Source: Pyrocephalus nanus (lineage: Eukaryota; Chordata; Aves; Passeriformes; Tyrannidae). From it: 64,000 nucleotides of DNA. Position numbers and translations under genes: made by a program. The stretch spans positions 6,679,501 to 6,743,500 of the forward strand of contig CM076267.1 in NCBI GenBank assembly GCA_038380795.1. The letters are read 5' to 3'. The notes beneath the pieces are model-generated. The model had not been told where the DNA came from. It saw only the letters and a list, made by a program, of their open reading frames with translations, and ran no database searches. Shown in pieces: positions 1-9,900 of this stretch. Position 1 is the first letter of the stretch, and every line of letters begins with the position of its first letter.

Positions 1-289
1 AACGTAACAGAGCGCCAGCTCTGGGGGGGTCTGAGGTGCCAACGTGAGGCGATTCTCCTCAGATCCCGAAAAAGGGCTGTGGCAGAGGGAGAGCGAGCAA
101 ATCCCCGGCAAGGGGGAGCCGCTTTTTTACCTGCGTGAGGGAGGGCGAGGCGGACGGGGCCTCGCTCCGCAGGGCCCGCACCCGCAGCCCCCGGGAGCGG
201 CGGGAGGACTCCGGGTTTGGACGGTCCCTGGACAGCTCTTTTCCCTAAGCCTCCGGAAGGAGGAGGAGGAGGAGGAGGCAGAGCCCGGC

Positions 290-307
290 ATGGTGAGGGG
301 AGGCTGA
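290..307 (+). other. Upstream ORF 1 (5 codons plus stop)
   Basis: An ATG in the presumed 5' UTR opens a five-codon frame that ends at a TGA well before the main start. It could lower translation of the main frame if the transcript starts upstream of it. The transcription start is unknown, so its presence in the mRNA is an inference. Confidence 0.35.
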
Positions 308-436
308 CGAGCCTCCCTCTCTTCCCAAGCCGCTCCCGCCGCCGGAGGAGCTCCCTGAGGCGGGGAGGGGACGGGCAGCTCCGGGAGGCGGCACCGCTCC
401 CTCCCCTGCCCCTCTCCGCCGCCGGCGCGGGCAGTG

Positions 437-508
437 ATGAGGCGGTCGCGGGGAGCGGAGCAGCCGGAGTTTGTTTGCTGCCTGCCCTCGCCTTCCCTGA
501 TGCTCTGA
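437..508 (+). other. Upstream ORF 2 (23 codons plus stop)
   Basis: An ATG at 437 begins a 23-codon frame that closes with TGA at 506-508, about 105 bases before the TMEM163 start codon. A second in-frame ATG lies at 500. The frame is separate from and does not overlap the main CDS, so reinitiation downstream is possible. No protein family is recognisable. Confidence 0.4.
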
Positions 509-549
509 GTCGGAGTCTCCTCCTCTCCCCGGGTTCACACCCGGACTGG

Positions 550-782
550 ATGCTCCGCTCGCTCCTCGCTTCGCTGCCAGAGCCGCCGGCCGCTTCCCGC
601 CGCCCCGCAAGAGATGGAGTCGTCCGCTGCCCCCCTGGACACTACCCCGGACCCCGCCATCGTGCAGCCCCCCGGTGCCAGCCCGCCCGTGCGCCCCCGG
701 GAGCAGCAGCAGCAGCAGCAGCAGCAAGAGCAGCTGCGGATCGGGGAGAGTGGGCAGTTCAGCGAGGGGCTGGAGGACAGAG
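550..782 (+). other. Upstream ORF 3, overlapping the TMEM163 start out of frame
   Basis: The ATG at 550 lies 64 bases upstream of the TMEM163 start, in the +1 frame relative to it. The frame has no stop before the exon 1 donor. When spliced to exon 2 it runs about a dozen more codons to a TGA near 5842. Its start context is weak (T at -3, C at +4), whereas the main ATG at 614 has G at -3 and G at +4, so most ribosomes should scan past it. In this frame the CAG repeat reads GCA and gives a poly-alanine run. Whether it is translated is unknown. Confidence 0.45.
614..782 (+). CDS. TMEM163: TMEM163 coding exon 1: cytosolic N-terminus with poly-Q
   Basis: This exon encodes residues 1-56 and the first base of codon 57 of TMEM163, a cation-diffusion-facilitator-like zinc-efflux protein of synaptic vesicles and endolysosomes. 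I recognise the family from the motif ESGQFSEGLEDR at residues 45-56, which closely matches the mammalian protein. The upstream half is proline-rich and differs from mammals. It carries eight glutamines at residues 31-38, encoded by seven CAG and one CAA. I chose the ATG at 614 because its context is strong (G at -3 and +4), the protein begins Met-Glu as in mammals, and the length before the conserved motif is similar (11 residues shorter than human as I recall it). The exon ends at a consensus donor, AG then gtgagc, in phase 1. The region is predicted cytosolic and disordered. Upstream ATGs at 290, 437 and 550 may tune translation. Confidence 0.9.
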
Positions 783-3390
783 GTGAGCGCCCGTCGTCCA
801 TCACCCGCCTCCCTGCGCGCTGCCCTCGGCCGTCACCTCCCTTCCGTCCCGAGGCGCCTGACACCCACCCCGACAGCTCTGCCGACACCCTCCCTGCAGC
901 ACCCTCTCGCCTCGCTGTCCTGGACCTGCACCCTCCTCATTCCGGCTCAGCATCCCTGCCCGCCCCCTCCCCTTCAGCCCTGGCAGCCCCACAGCGGCTT
1001 CAGCCCCCCGAGCTGCTCCCTCCAGCCTCACTCTCCTCCTGCCCCACCGCCCCCGGCCGCCCCCCGCTCCCGCACTCACTTCACACCCCCGCGCCGCCCT
1101 CGGAGCTTTTCCCCGTTTTAGCTCCCGTGCGAGCGCTCCGCGACAGCTTTGAAGTATTTTTATAAACTCTATTCGTGGCTGTTCCCACCTCGCCCGGAAA
1201 CTTGCCTGCCTGGCGGGGGAGCGGGTGCCGGCTGCACATGGCTCCACAGGCAGAGCCCGGCGAGGGGCGCGGGGGGCTCCCGGTGTTCCCGGGAGGGCCG
1301 GGCAGGGCCAGGCAGGGCCGGAGGTTTTCTCCCCGTGAGCTTCCCTGCCCGGCGGGGTGGTCGCAGCCGTCCCCCCGAGCACGGGCTCATCGGGGCGTTT
1401 CTGAGGGGGGTCCGCCCCAGCCAGGCTTGGGGGCTGAAGTCGGGGCACTTGTCTCACGCCTTGTGTCCCTTCCCCCGCCATACATCGCACTTCCACAGAA
1501 CTCGTTTTTTGTTATTTACCTAAATATCTGACCAGGGGTGGAAAGCTCCCTGCTTCCAGACCGTGTTGCGCGTTAATGCCAAACACACCTATTTCGGACA
1601 TCTGTTCGGGATGTGTAAGGCACTCTCGTACCTGCCGCCCACAAAGGCAGCTGCCATTTTAACCCACCCCATTGCCCTGCCCTCCACACCGCCTCCAGGC
1701 TTCTCTTCCACAATTTGTCTCCATTTTTTATTTCATGTTTAGGCTTCCCTTAGCCTCTCTGTTGCCTTTTTTTTTTTTTCTTTCTCATTTTGCTTTCAGC
1801 ACCCCAGATTCCTTTTTTTGTTCTTAGTCTTCATCCATAATCTCTGTACACGTTACCCCCTCCATCTCCCGTTCTTTCCCCAGCTTTCCAAATGCATGTG
1901 CCTGCTCACAAATCTAGACACAAAGTAGAGAAGTAAGAGGGAAGAGCAGTCACCACCTTAATGACAGGTTTCAGTCATGTCGGGGCTGGGGACAGCCCTT
2001 ATTCGAGGGGTACCCTCACTGTCACCACCACAGGCAGAGGACAGACACTGTACCTGAGGACAATTTGAGGCTTCGGTTCCTGTTTTAAATAATGGCAGTG
2101 AGGAGTTTTGATTATGGTTCAAACATGGAAGTTTGGTTGCAGAAATTTTGAATTCGTGCCCAGTATGACAGAGATAAAGATAAAATCTGTCCCTTTTGGT
2201 ATTAAGGGTAATTCCATAAAACCAGATTGTTTGCTGTACCTACACTATCGTTTTCTATGAGGGAGATGAGACTAAAGCTGCTGATTTTATTTCCTTCTTT
2301 GCCTTCATGCTCTTCTTATGGCCCTTGCAGTAGCTTCTTTTAGCCTTTCCTGTAGTCACTGATTCCATGTGCCAGGATAATTCCCAGTCATTGTAGAGGG
2401 AAATCTGGTATGCTTTTTGCAGGTTGTCCCTGTTAAAATGTTAACAGTATGTCCTTTTAGGTTGTACTTTTTCTTACGATCCTTTCCAATGATTCATAGC
2501 AGATCCTGTTATAGAGATGATGCTTCCATGTTTGCTAAAAATAAAAACTAACCCTAAATTTTGGAACAAGATATTTGCTCTTCAAGAGCCAGATCCAAAA
2601 TCAATGATAATTTTGTGGATTGTGTCCCTAAATTAACATTCTTAGATGAACAGGTTTTTTTATTAGCCTTATCTCTTCCACAAATTCTAGCTTGACATTT
2701 TAAAATAATCCCTTAGCCAAATAGAAAAGTACTTCTGGTAAGTCAGCATATGGTAAAGAATATCCTAGAATCACTTCACAAATATGCCAAGCTTGTGTTC
2801 TGCAACTGTTAGGCAGGTTTTTTCTCCTTCTGAATTTTTTATGGAAAGAAAATCTGTTAATATATGAAGATACTGAAAGATAAAGTAAAAATCCAGTGGA
2901 TTTAACCAGTTCATCATCTTTTCTATATCTTAAGGATATCCCTGTGTTAAAGAAATTAAAGGCAATAAAATTGCTCAGTTCGCTAATTTCAGGGCGGAGG
3001 AATTTTATTTGTAGGTGCCAGCTTTTTTTTTTTTTTTAGTAATGCAGGTCATACTGAAAGATTATCTTTTGGCCTCCTGTAGATGCTTAAAACTTGCTTT
3101 CTTTTGGTCAGTGGAAAAAATATGGAGGTTTACCTTGTGAATTGTGTTGTTGTGTGTAAATTAATGAGCTGTTGTTGCTTTTAAATGATTTTCATGCTGT
3201 GGGCTTGGTGGTCACGTGAATGAGTTTGTATTTTTCTGTGCCAGCTTTAGGACACTCGTAAGAATTATACGACCTTTCTCAGGGTGGGAAAATTTTAGGT
3301 AGTGAAAATTTATTCGAATTATTTTGGCAAGGAAGGGATCACATCCCTGACAGCTAGAATATGCCAGCCATTTTGAGAGACAGAGGGAAA

Positions 3391-3420
3391 CACACACACA
3401 CACATACACACACACACATA
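3391..3420. repeat. (CA)n microsatellite
   Basis: About fifteen CA dinucleotides are interrupted by TA at two places. It is a simple-sequence repeat in intron 1, probably length-variable in the population. Confidence 0.95.
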
Positions 3421-3955
3421 CCCGGCAGTAGTGGTTCAGTTTTATAAAGATCACAGTCTCTGTCATACTGGACACGTGCTTGACATGTGAATAGTGATCA
3501 GCAGGGCTACACTAGCTGTGGGGCTTATTATTCATTCCTCAATTTAATTAGGATATAGTTTGATTTTTAAATATCAACCATTTACGTTGGACTTCCCAGG
3601 TAATAATGAGCAGTAGCCATGAATTATAGGATGTCTTTAAAGAAAGGAACAGGTGAGGTTGTCTGTCATTCTGATATGTGTTTGTTTGAGGTTTGAAATT
3701 TTGAGAATCAAAATCGGCTAAAAAAACCTGCATTGCTTTACACTCCATCAAATTTTGGGCCATTATTTAAAATCCTCGGTTTGGGGAGGGGACAAGAGGG
3801 GTGAAGACACAAAATGTGAGAAGATGTGTTTTCTCTATGACTGTGTTAGCAGAAATCTCTCCTGTATTTTAATATGTGTTGTTAAATCACCTCCTATCAG
3901 ACAGCAATTAAGCTGTGCATCGTTATATATAGTAGCAGAAGACAGGCCAAACATT

Positions 3956-3966
3956 GGGGGGGGGGG
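3956..3966. repeat. Poly-G run of 11
   Basis: Eleven consecutive G bases lie in intron 1. Such runs are prone to length error in sequencing, so the exact count is uncertain. Confidence 0.9.
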
Positions 3967-5806
3967 AAATTTCTTCACACAAATGAAGGCGAGCATGTGA
4001 GAAATAGCTGTGCAGTGCTATCCCTGACAGACTCAAACCTCTCAGAGTTGTCATCTGGCAGTTTTCATGTATTAAACAGACAAAGAATGCTCATAATAAG
4101 AAACAGATATCATTTCAATATAGGGCCTAGTGCAGACAGGTTCTTTTCCATTCATAAAGGGGGGAGTGTGTAGCACAAAAGTGTGAGAGTGTTTTAAATG
4201 TTCTAAGAACACGGTACAAGCACGAAATTCTCAGAGTGGCTTTTTGAACCGCCGCAAAGAAACTCTCTCTGCTTTGTTGTAATTGAGGTGTAAAAAGCAT
4301 GAAGAGTTTTCCCAAGGCAGCACGAAGCCCACCAATTATGCTAGGATTAGAACCAGTAATTTTAGCAGACTTCAAGTGGCAGAATAAAATCTGATGGCTC
4401 AAATTGTTGCCACCCTTGGCCGCCTGCCCCTCTGCTGACACGTTGATGCCCCCAAGGCAGAGATGTCTGATTCAGTTCTGAGTTGATTCCAAAACCGTGG
4501 CAGTTTTCAGCCAGTATATTAAAGTCAGCTGAAATTAATATCTGTTAAGGTTAATAAACTTGGTTAAACACAGTGTGGATTCAAAAAAACACAGAGAACC
4601 TGAGCAGTTGTCCCTGCCTTGAAAGTGCCCGTATCCATCAGACAGAAAACGGGACGGTGAGGATAATAACAGCTTCCACTGTTACATTTTGATCTGATGC
4701 TGTTTGCCAGAGCCCTCGTTCTCAACCCTTAGTCCGGCTAAAGAGAGTTGTGTTATTAAACCAGTGTCCCAGTTCAGTGCCTGCAAGTGCAGGCAAATCT
4801 CTCTGAAAAGTGCTCATCATCTGAGAGGAACCACCCACATCTTCTGGAGTAATTCATTAAGAAGTTTAAAGCCATCAGGTGTTCTCTCTCATCAGTTAAG
4901 CAGATTTGAGCTGGAACATGCTGGTGAAAAAGAATATGTTTTAAATGAGCTGAATGCATTAAGCATAAAAGAATCAGAATGGGATATTCAGAAAGCAAAT
5001 ATCTAAAGACTGCATGCATCTTAGAAGTGGCTTAAGATTCAGACTGAGAGAATAAAAACCAGAAAATGTTGTTAATTTTTTTTTAACCTGCATTCTCTGT
5101 GATTTAAAAGACCAGTAGACAAAAGACTTCCACAAATTAAAATCATCCAAAAAAGAGAGAAAGCAACTCCATTCCCTTGTGTTTAATAGACTTCTGTACT
5201 GATTGCAGTAACGACACAATTGGTTCTTCTCTTAGCTCCTGATGGGAATGTGTTCTTACCTCAAATGAAGGACAATTCAAGATGTTTTTTCAGCTGCAGT
5301 AGCTTTTGTTCTAAGGCTTGCTTGCTTTTACTTCCATGCCCAATCTGTGCAGTACATCCCTGTGCATCAGGAGGTTATTCCACAGAGACTGGGGAGCACG
5401 AGTTTCTCTCCTGTGTTAATTATATTCAGGATCCTGGAGTTCTGATACAAGTTTTGATCTCAGTGAGCCCAGGACTGAGCCATTTCTTGTGTAGATGCAC
5501 AGGTGGAAAACGTAAGTGGTGTGAATTTCTGTAACTGCCCTACAATTGCAGCGCTCTTTTCAAGTGATTGATGTGTGGGTCTTTCTGTGTGAAATCAAAA
5601 CAGCCTGAGTGTGCTCTTCTTGCTTACTCACATGTTTCTGGTGGCCTCAAGCACTCAACCTTAATAATGTGAGCAGGATTTGTTTCTGTATTGCTTCTAT
5701 CTGTAATATAGAATGTAAATATGTGATCTAGGGCTGAACTAACACAGCTGTGTTTTTTAAAAGGAGCAATGTATTGTTCATACCCTCTTTGCTTGTTGCT
5801 TGTCAG

Positions 5807-5926
5807 GTTTACTAGAAAGCAGTACAAGGCTAAAACCCCATGAAGCTCAAAGCTACAGAAAGAAGGCATTGTGGGTTTCCTGGGTCTCCATTATTGTCAC
5901 ACTGGCTCTTGCAGTGGCTGCTTTCA
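5807..5926 (+). CDS. TMEM163: TMEM163 coding exon 2: juxtamembrane segment and TM helix 1
   Basis: The exon completes codon 57 and encodes residues 58-96, with the first base of codon 97. The frame reads LLESSTRLKPHEAQ, then a basic RKK, then a hydrophobic stretch rich in V, I, L and A. It is nearly identical to mammalian TMEM163 as I recall it. Residues about 77-99 form transmembrane helix 1, completed by exon 3, with the basic RKK at 74-76 on the cytosolic side. Leu65 sits where human Leu76 would be if the 11-residue offset holds; that human residue is mutated in a hypomyelinating leukodystrophy. The acceptor is a good pyrimidine tract ending cag, and the donor is TTCA followed by gtgagt. 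The joined phase with exons 1 and 3 is exact, which is the strongest support for these borders. Confidence 0.95.
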
Positions 5927-6525
5927 GTGAGTATTGGGAATATTTTAAATCTTCACACCTCTGCCTTTTTGTTTTTCTTTTGGTCTCAGAATTTCTCTCT
6001 TAGTGGAAGCTTTCTCATGTTTTTCCTTTGCAGCTGCTGAAGAGGTTTCTTTCTAGACTGCCTGTGTCTGCATGGTGCTTATAAATTAGTAAAACTGTTG
6101 GCTTTTTTCTGCAGAGTGTAGGGCTGTTGAAGGTCGGAGATAGAAACAGGAGACATTGCTTCCTGCTAGTATTTATGCATGTGGAACTGTTCATTTTAGA
6201 GAATAGTGTAAAAACTCATTATTCACTGGGTTGCTTTTAACTAAAGGGGTCAAATATGGCAAGTCTTAATCCACTTGGGATTTTTTAGTAGAAATGCTAT
6301 AAAAAGAGTAGTGAATTGTAAGGGAGAAATATAAAATTTATCTGTATTACACTGACAGATACCCTAAGACAATGCTAATCTGAAAGAGAAATCCCAGTTT
6401 CTTTTTTTAGACCAGTGTTTTTCTAAAAGTTTCAAGGCATTTTTTCTAGTTTGCCTTTACACAAAGAATTTGAGTGGAAAAAAACCCAAACCAAAGCTCT
6501 GTGGAAAAAAATGAAATATATTACT

Positions 6526-6593
6526 CTTATATATATAAATATATATAATATATATATTATATATATAAAATATATATAATATATATATACTTT
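6526..6593. repeat. (TA)n AT-rich microsatellite
   Basis: Imperfect TA dinucleotide runs are broken by AA and TT steps and are largely self-complementary, so single strands could fold into hairpins. Length variation between individuals is likely. Confidence 0.95.
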
Positions 6594-6907
6594 TATGATA
6601 TTATTATTTATTCAAAACAGGAAAAAAGCAACCTTGTGTAAATATATATTTTAGTTCAATGCCAATTTGTAAAATACAAGCTATTCTATCTTGGTCAATT
6701 AAGTAACACAATAAAGACAAAAGGAAAGGTGGAATCTGGAACAAAATCTTTGCAGTGGCACATCCTCTGTTTGAAAGAAGGAAAAATCAGAAGTGACTGA
6801 ATTTATGTGTTTATATAAACAAAAGGAAACCTCTGTGTAGGAGCCATCAAAGAAGTCTCAAAACATCAATCTCAAGCTTGATAAAGACAGACTTGTATAA
6901 TTTTTCC

Positions 6908-6933
6908 TTTTTTTTTTTTTTTTTTTTTTTTTT
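6908..6933. repeat. Poly-T tract of 26
   Basis: An uninterrupted T run follows a shorter one. It could be the poly-A tail of an old insertion on the minus strand, but no recognisable element body lies beside it. Confidence 0.9.
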
Positions 6934-9900
6934 AAGTCACAGCAGCATGTCTTTTATTATTCTAATCTGCATTGTCTGACCTGCTGCTGGAAGTTGGTGT
7001 CAGCTCCCAGGAGAGGTTATTAAAAGCTGACCAAATGGTCTCTGAAAACTCAACATATATTACTCAGAGCAATTTGCACAGAGACACAGGTACAATCACT
7101 TGATTCAAAGATAAGCAAAAAGAGAAGGAACACTTAAAAGCAGAATCTGACGCTGTAAAGAATTGTAATGTTAAAAAGAGAGCTAAACAAGTTTCCATTT
7201 TCTTCTGCTTCATGAAAAGACAGTAATCTGTCTTTGCCACTGAAGCAACATAAAAGTAAGTACAGTGTTACAAAATAACTTTGTTACCTATTAACACTAT
7301 AGTTTTGGGGAATATTGTGAAACAGCTTAATTTTATTTTACATTTTCATTTGTCAGGGTTGCAAGACATAAGTGTAAACCAGATAACTAAAGATCTTAGT
7401 TTCTTTTAAGATGATCTTTTAAAACGTTTTGTAAGATTAGTTAGGGATTTCAGAAATTTCCTAAAAGCTTTTATTTTTTCCTTTTTATTTTTCTTTTCTT
7501 CCCCCTCCGCCCCAACACACTCTTTATTTTTTGTAACTCTGTTGGTGTTTAGAGAAAAAACAGACAAACAAACAGCAAAGAATGTAGTCCCTGCCTGGAT
7601 ATACTGTGGTTGCATGCTCAGCTGGAAGGGATTGGCATTGAAATCAGCTGTTAGTAGTAGACTAATTAGGATGTTTTTGGAATGTATCTTTCCCCATGGT
7701 AGAAGCCAAATTTATGATGCCTAGAAGAGCGATCCGCTCACAGATATATATTAAATCTGTATGGAATCTCTTAATAGGCAGTTGACAGTTAACTTACATG
7801 CCACACAAGCAGTGCCAGGGCTTTTCATGTATGTGTTATTAAAAATTTTTAACCTTTGAGGAAAATACAGTGACTCTTCTAGAAACACTCTGCTCCCCCA
7901 TGCAAATTCAGAAGTTCTGCTCAGTTTCTCATCTCACACTGGCTGCTCTCTCCCTCTCTGCTGTCCTTTTAGCAGGTTCCTCTAGCCAGTCCATGGTTGG
8001 GAGAGGTGCCAGGTGACCAGAGTTTGCTGCCTGTTTGATGGAAATGACTGGTTGTCACTTTGGGATGTCTGACACTGACAATTCTTTGCAAACACCTGCT
8101 ATTTAAGGCATCCTGTTTCCGTTTCTACCTCTTGTCTGTGATGGTGAAGTGTTGGCAATACAGTCCTGATGTTCCATTTCAGTGAAAAATGGAACTAGCT
8201 AATAGTTGGGCTACATGGACTGTATTCTCACTACTCCTTATGGGTCCTCTATAAATTCTCTTCCTGCAAATTTAAGTTTTATCCTCTTACTGGTGTAAAA
8301 ATTCTTTCTTCCAAGTGTATCTCATGGTTGTTTTGTGCAATACTTTTATGATCAAATGTTAATCTATGCCTGGTGAATAAATTAATTTTGCTCTTCGTTT
8401 CGATGCTGCCTGAAAAATGCATGCTTGTAGAATTCTCATCAAGAGTGGATTTACATTGTCATAAATATATAGCAATAAACTGTCTGAGCAGGATAAAAAT
8501 TATTGAAATGAATATTAGATTATTCCGTAGCACTCCAAGTAAGTACTGGAATAATAATTTTAATATAATTGTTTCTGGTTTACTATAATATAAAAAAAGA
8601 ATGATAACATAACATGAACAATTTTTTTTTTTTCAGTTTGTGTCTGTGTAGTATAAGGCTGCAGTGATTTCATAATGACAACTATAACTTCTCTCTGTAG
8701 CTGCAGTATTAAAGGTTCTTACTAGCTAGTTTCAGAATCACAGTTGAGGATGAGGTACTATTGCAGGTGGAATGGAACTCTGGTCTTTTGAAACCCCTTA
8801 TCCTTAGTTTCTTGGTGTTTATGTTACTAAAACATAATTTTGAAGAATATACAAATACAACTTTTGCAGTTGCAGTTCAGTTTCTACCCAAGCAGCTAAA
8901 CTCTGATGATATTGTCAAAGCAGAGAACAAACTCACTGTCTCCTGGTTTTTGTCCTACATAGACTTAATTCACCCAAAGCAGTGTGTTTCTTCATCTTCC
9001 TTATTGGATTAGCTGAAATGGTTTCACAGTGAATGGAGTAGTCAGATCAATATATCAAAACAATGTATAGGCCACAATCTGCACTAAAAGCTCTCTTTGT
9101 AGTTGGAGAAGATTTAGAATGTGTGCTTTGTAAATGTGGGCTTTGTCAAGGGCTTGCAGACAGCCCATCCCAGTGTGGTGAGGGCAGGCCCCGCGTGCTG
9201 ATCATCCCGGGGAGTGGCACTGGGATGCTGGCAAAGTGCTGGGCAAGAAGCAGAGGGCTGTCAAACTTATCTTCAGGCTTGCTTTAGAGTTCACTGCTTT
9301 TAGATCACCACAGGCATGGTTAAAGTAGAGAAATAACTGAAAGCTCGAGTGCAACAATAGGTCCATGATTTGAGGTCATATCCTGCTAGTCTGGTGCAGT
9401 AAGTGCTGTTATCTTGGTAAGGTGAAGTGTGTTAGTCTGTACAGGATTTCAGGTGGAAACTTGGGATGTACAGTTCTGTAGGTAGAAGTATTAGCTATTA
9501 CAGGATTAGTTATTGGGCCATGGGTAAGATATTACCAGTAAATGCAAAGACACTGACATTCTGATTTTATATACAAAATCATTTGTGTTTCAGAATTAAT
9601 TGCTAAAAACTTATTTATTAGAGTGAACTTTCACATACTGAGATTAGAGAGGCATTTTGTTTGAAATGTATGGTCCACAGTCTGAAAAAATTCAGAGTAG
9701 GTCTTACTTTCAGAGTAAGGCTTCATGCTAATTCAGATTCTAAGACAGATATAAATGCCAACAAATTTAGGAAGTGGCTCCAGGTCCTCTTTCTTCATTG
9801 GAATGCCACTGAGTCATAAAGTCTTCTTTGGGTTAGCTGTAGGACGTGACTGCTGGTTTTCCTCCACTGTTATTCTCCTCTGGTGCATGCAAATGAAGTT

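Larger units (their letters stand above)
1..1480 (+). promoter_or_regulatory. TMEM163: CpG-island promoter, 5' UTR and start of intron 1 of TMEM163
   Basis: This block is very GC-rich and dense in CpG, and base composition falls sharply after about 1480 to the AT-rich pattern of the rest of the window. It surrounds the first coding exon, as expected for a housekeeping- or brain-type CpG-island promoter. I see no convincing TATA box upstream of the start codon, so dispersed initiation is likely and the exact transcription start cannot be placed. The 5' UTR part holds a GGA repeat at about 255-278 and upstream ATGs at 290, 437 and 550. The intronic part (783-1480) has pyrimidine-rich stretches, a G-run cluster at 1291-1307 and a TATA-like element near 1157-1166. 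Confidence 0.85.
783..5806 (+). other. TMEM163: TMEM163 intron 1 (5.0 kb)
   Basis: The intron starts with gtgagc and ends with a pyrimidine-rich acceptor, ttgcttgtcag. Its first 700 bases are the CpG-island tail; the remainder is ordinary AT-rich intron. It contains a CA microsatellite (3391-3420), an eleven-G run (3956-3966), short T tracts near 1767 and 3024, and a less degenerate-looking block at about 4120-4450 listed as a candidate regulatory element. I see no RNA gene, pseudogene or recognisable transposon in it. Confidence 0.85.

Noticed and set aside
801..1496. 231-codon open frame on the minus strand in the CpG island
   Set aside because: GC-rich sequence has few stop codons, so long frames arise on both strands. 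The translation is proline-, glycine- and arginine-rich with no family, and it overlaps the 5' region of TMEM163.
6526..6593. TA-rich palindromic run as a possible origin or matrix-attachment site
   Set aside because: It is a plain dinucleotide microsatellite; nothing else supports a functional role.
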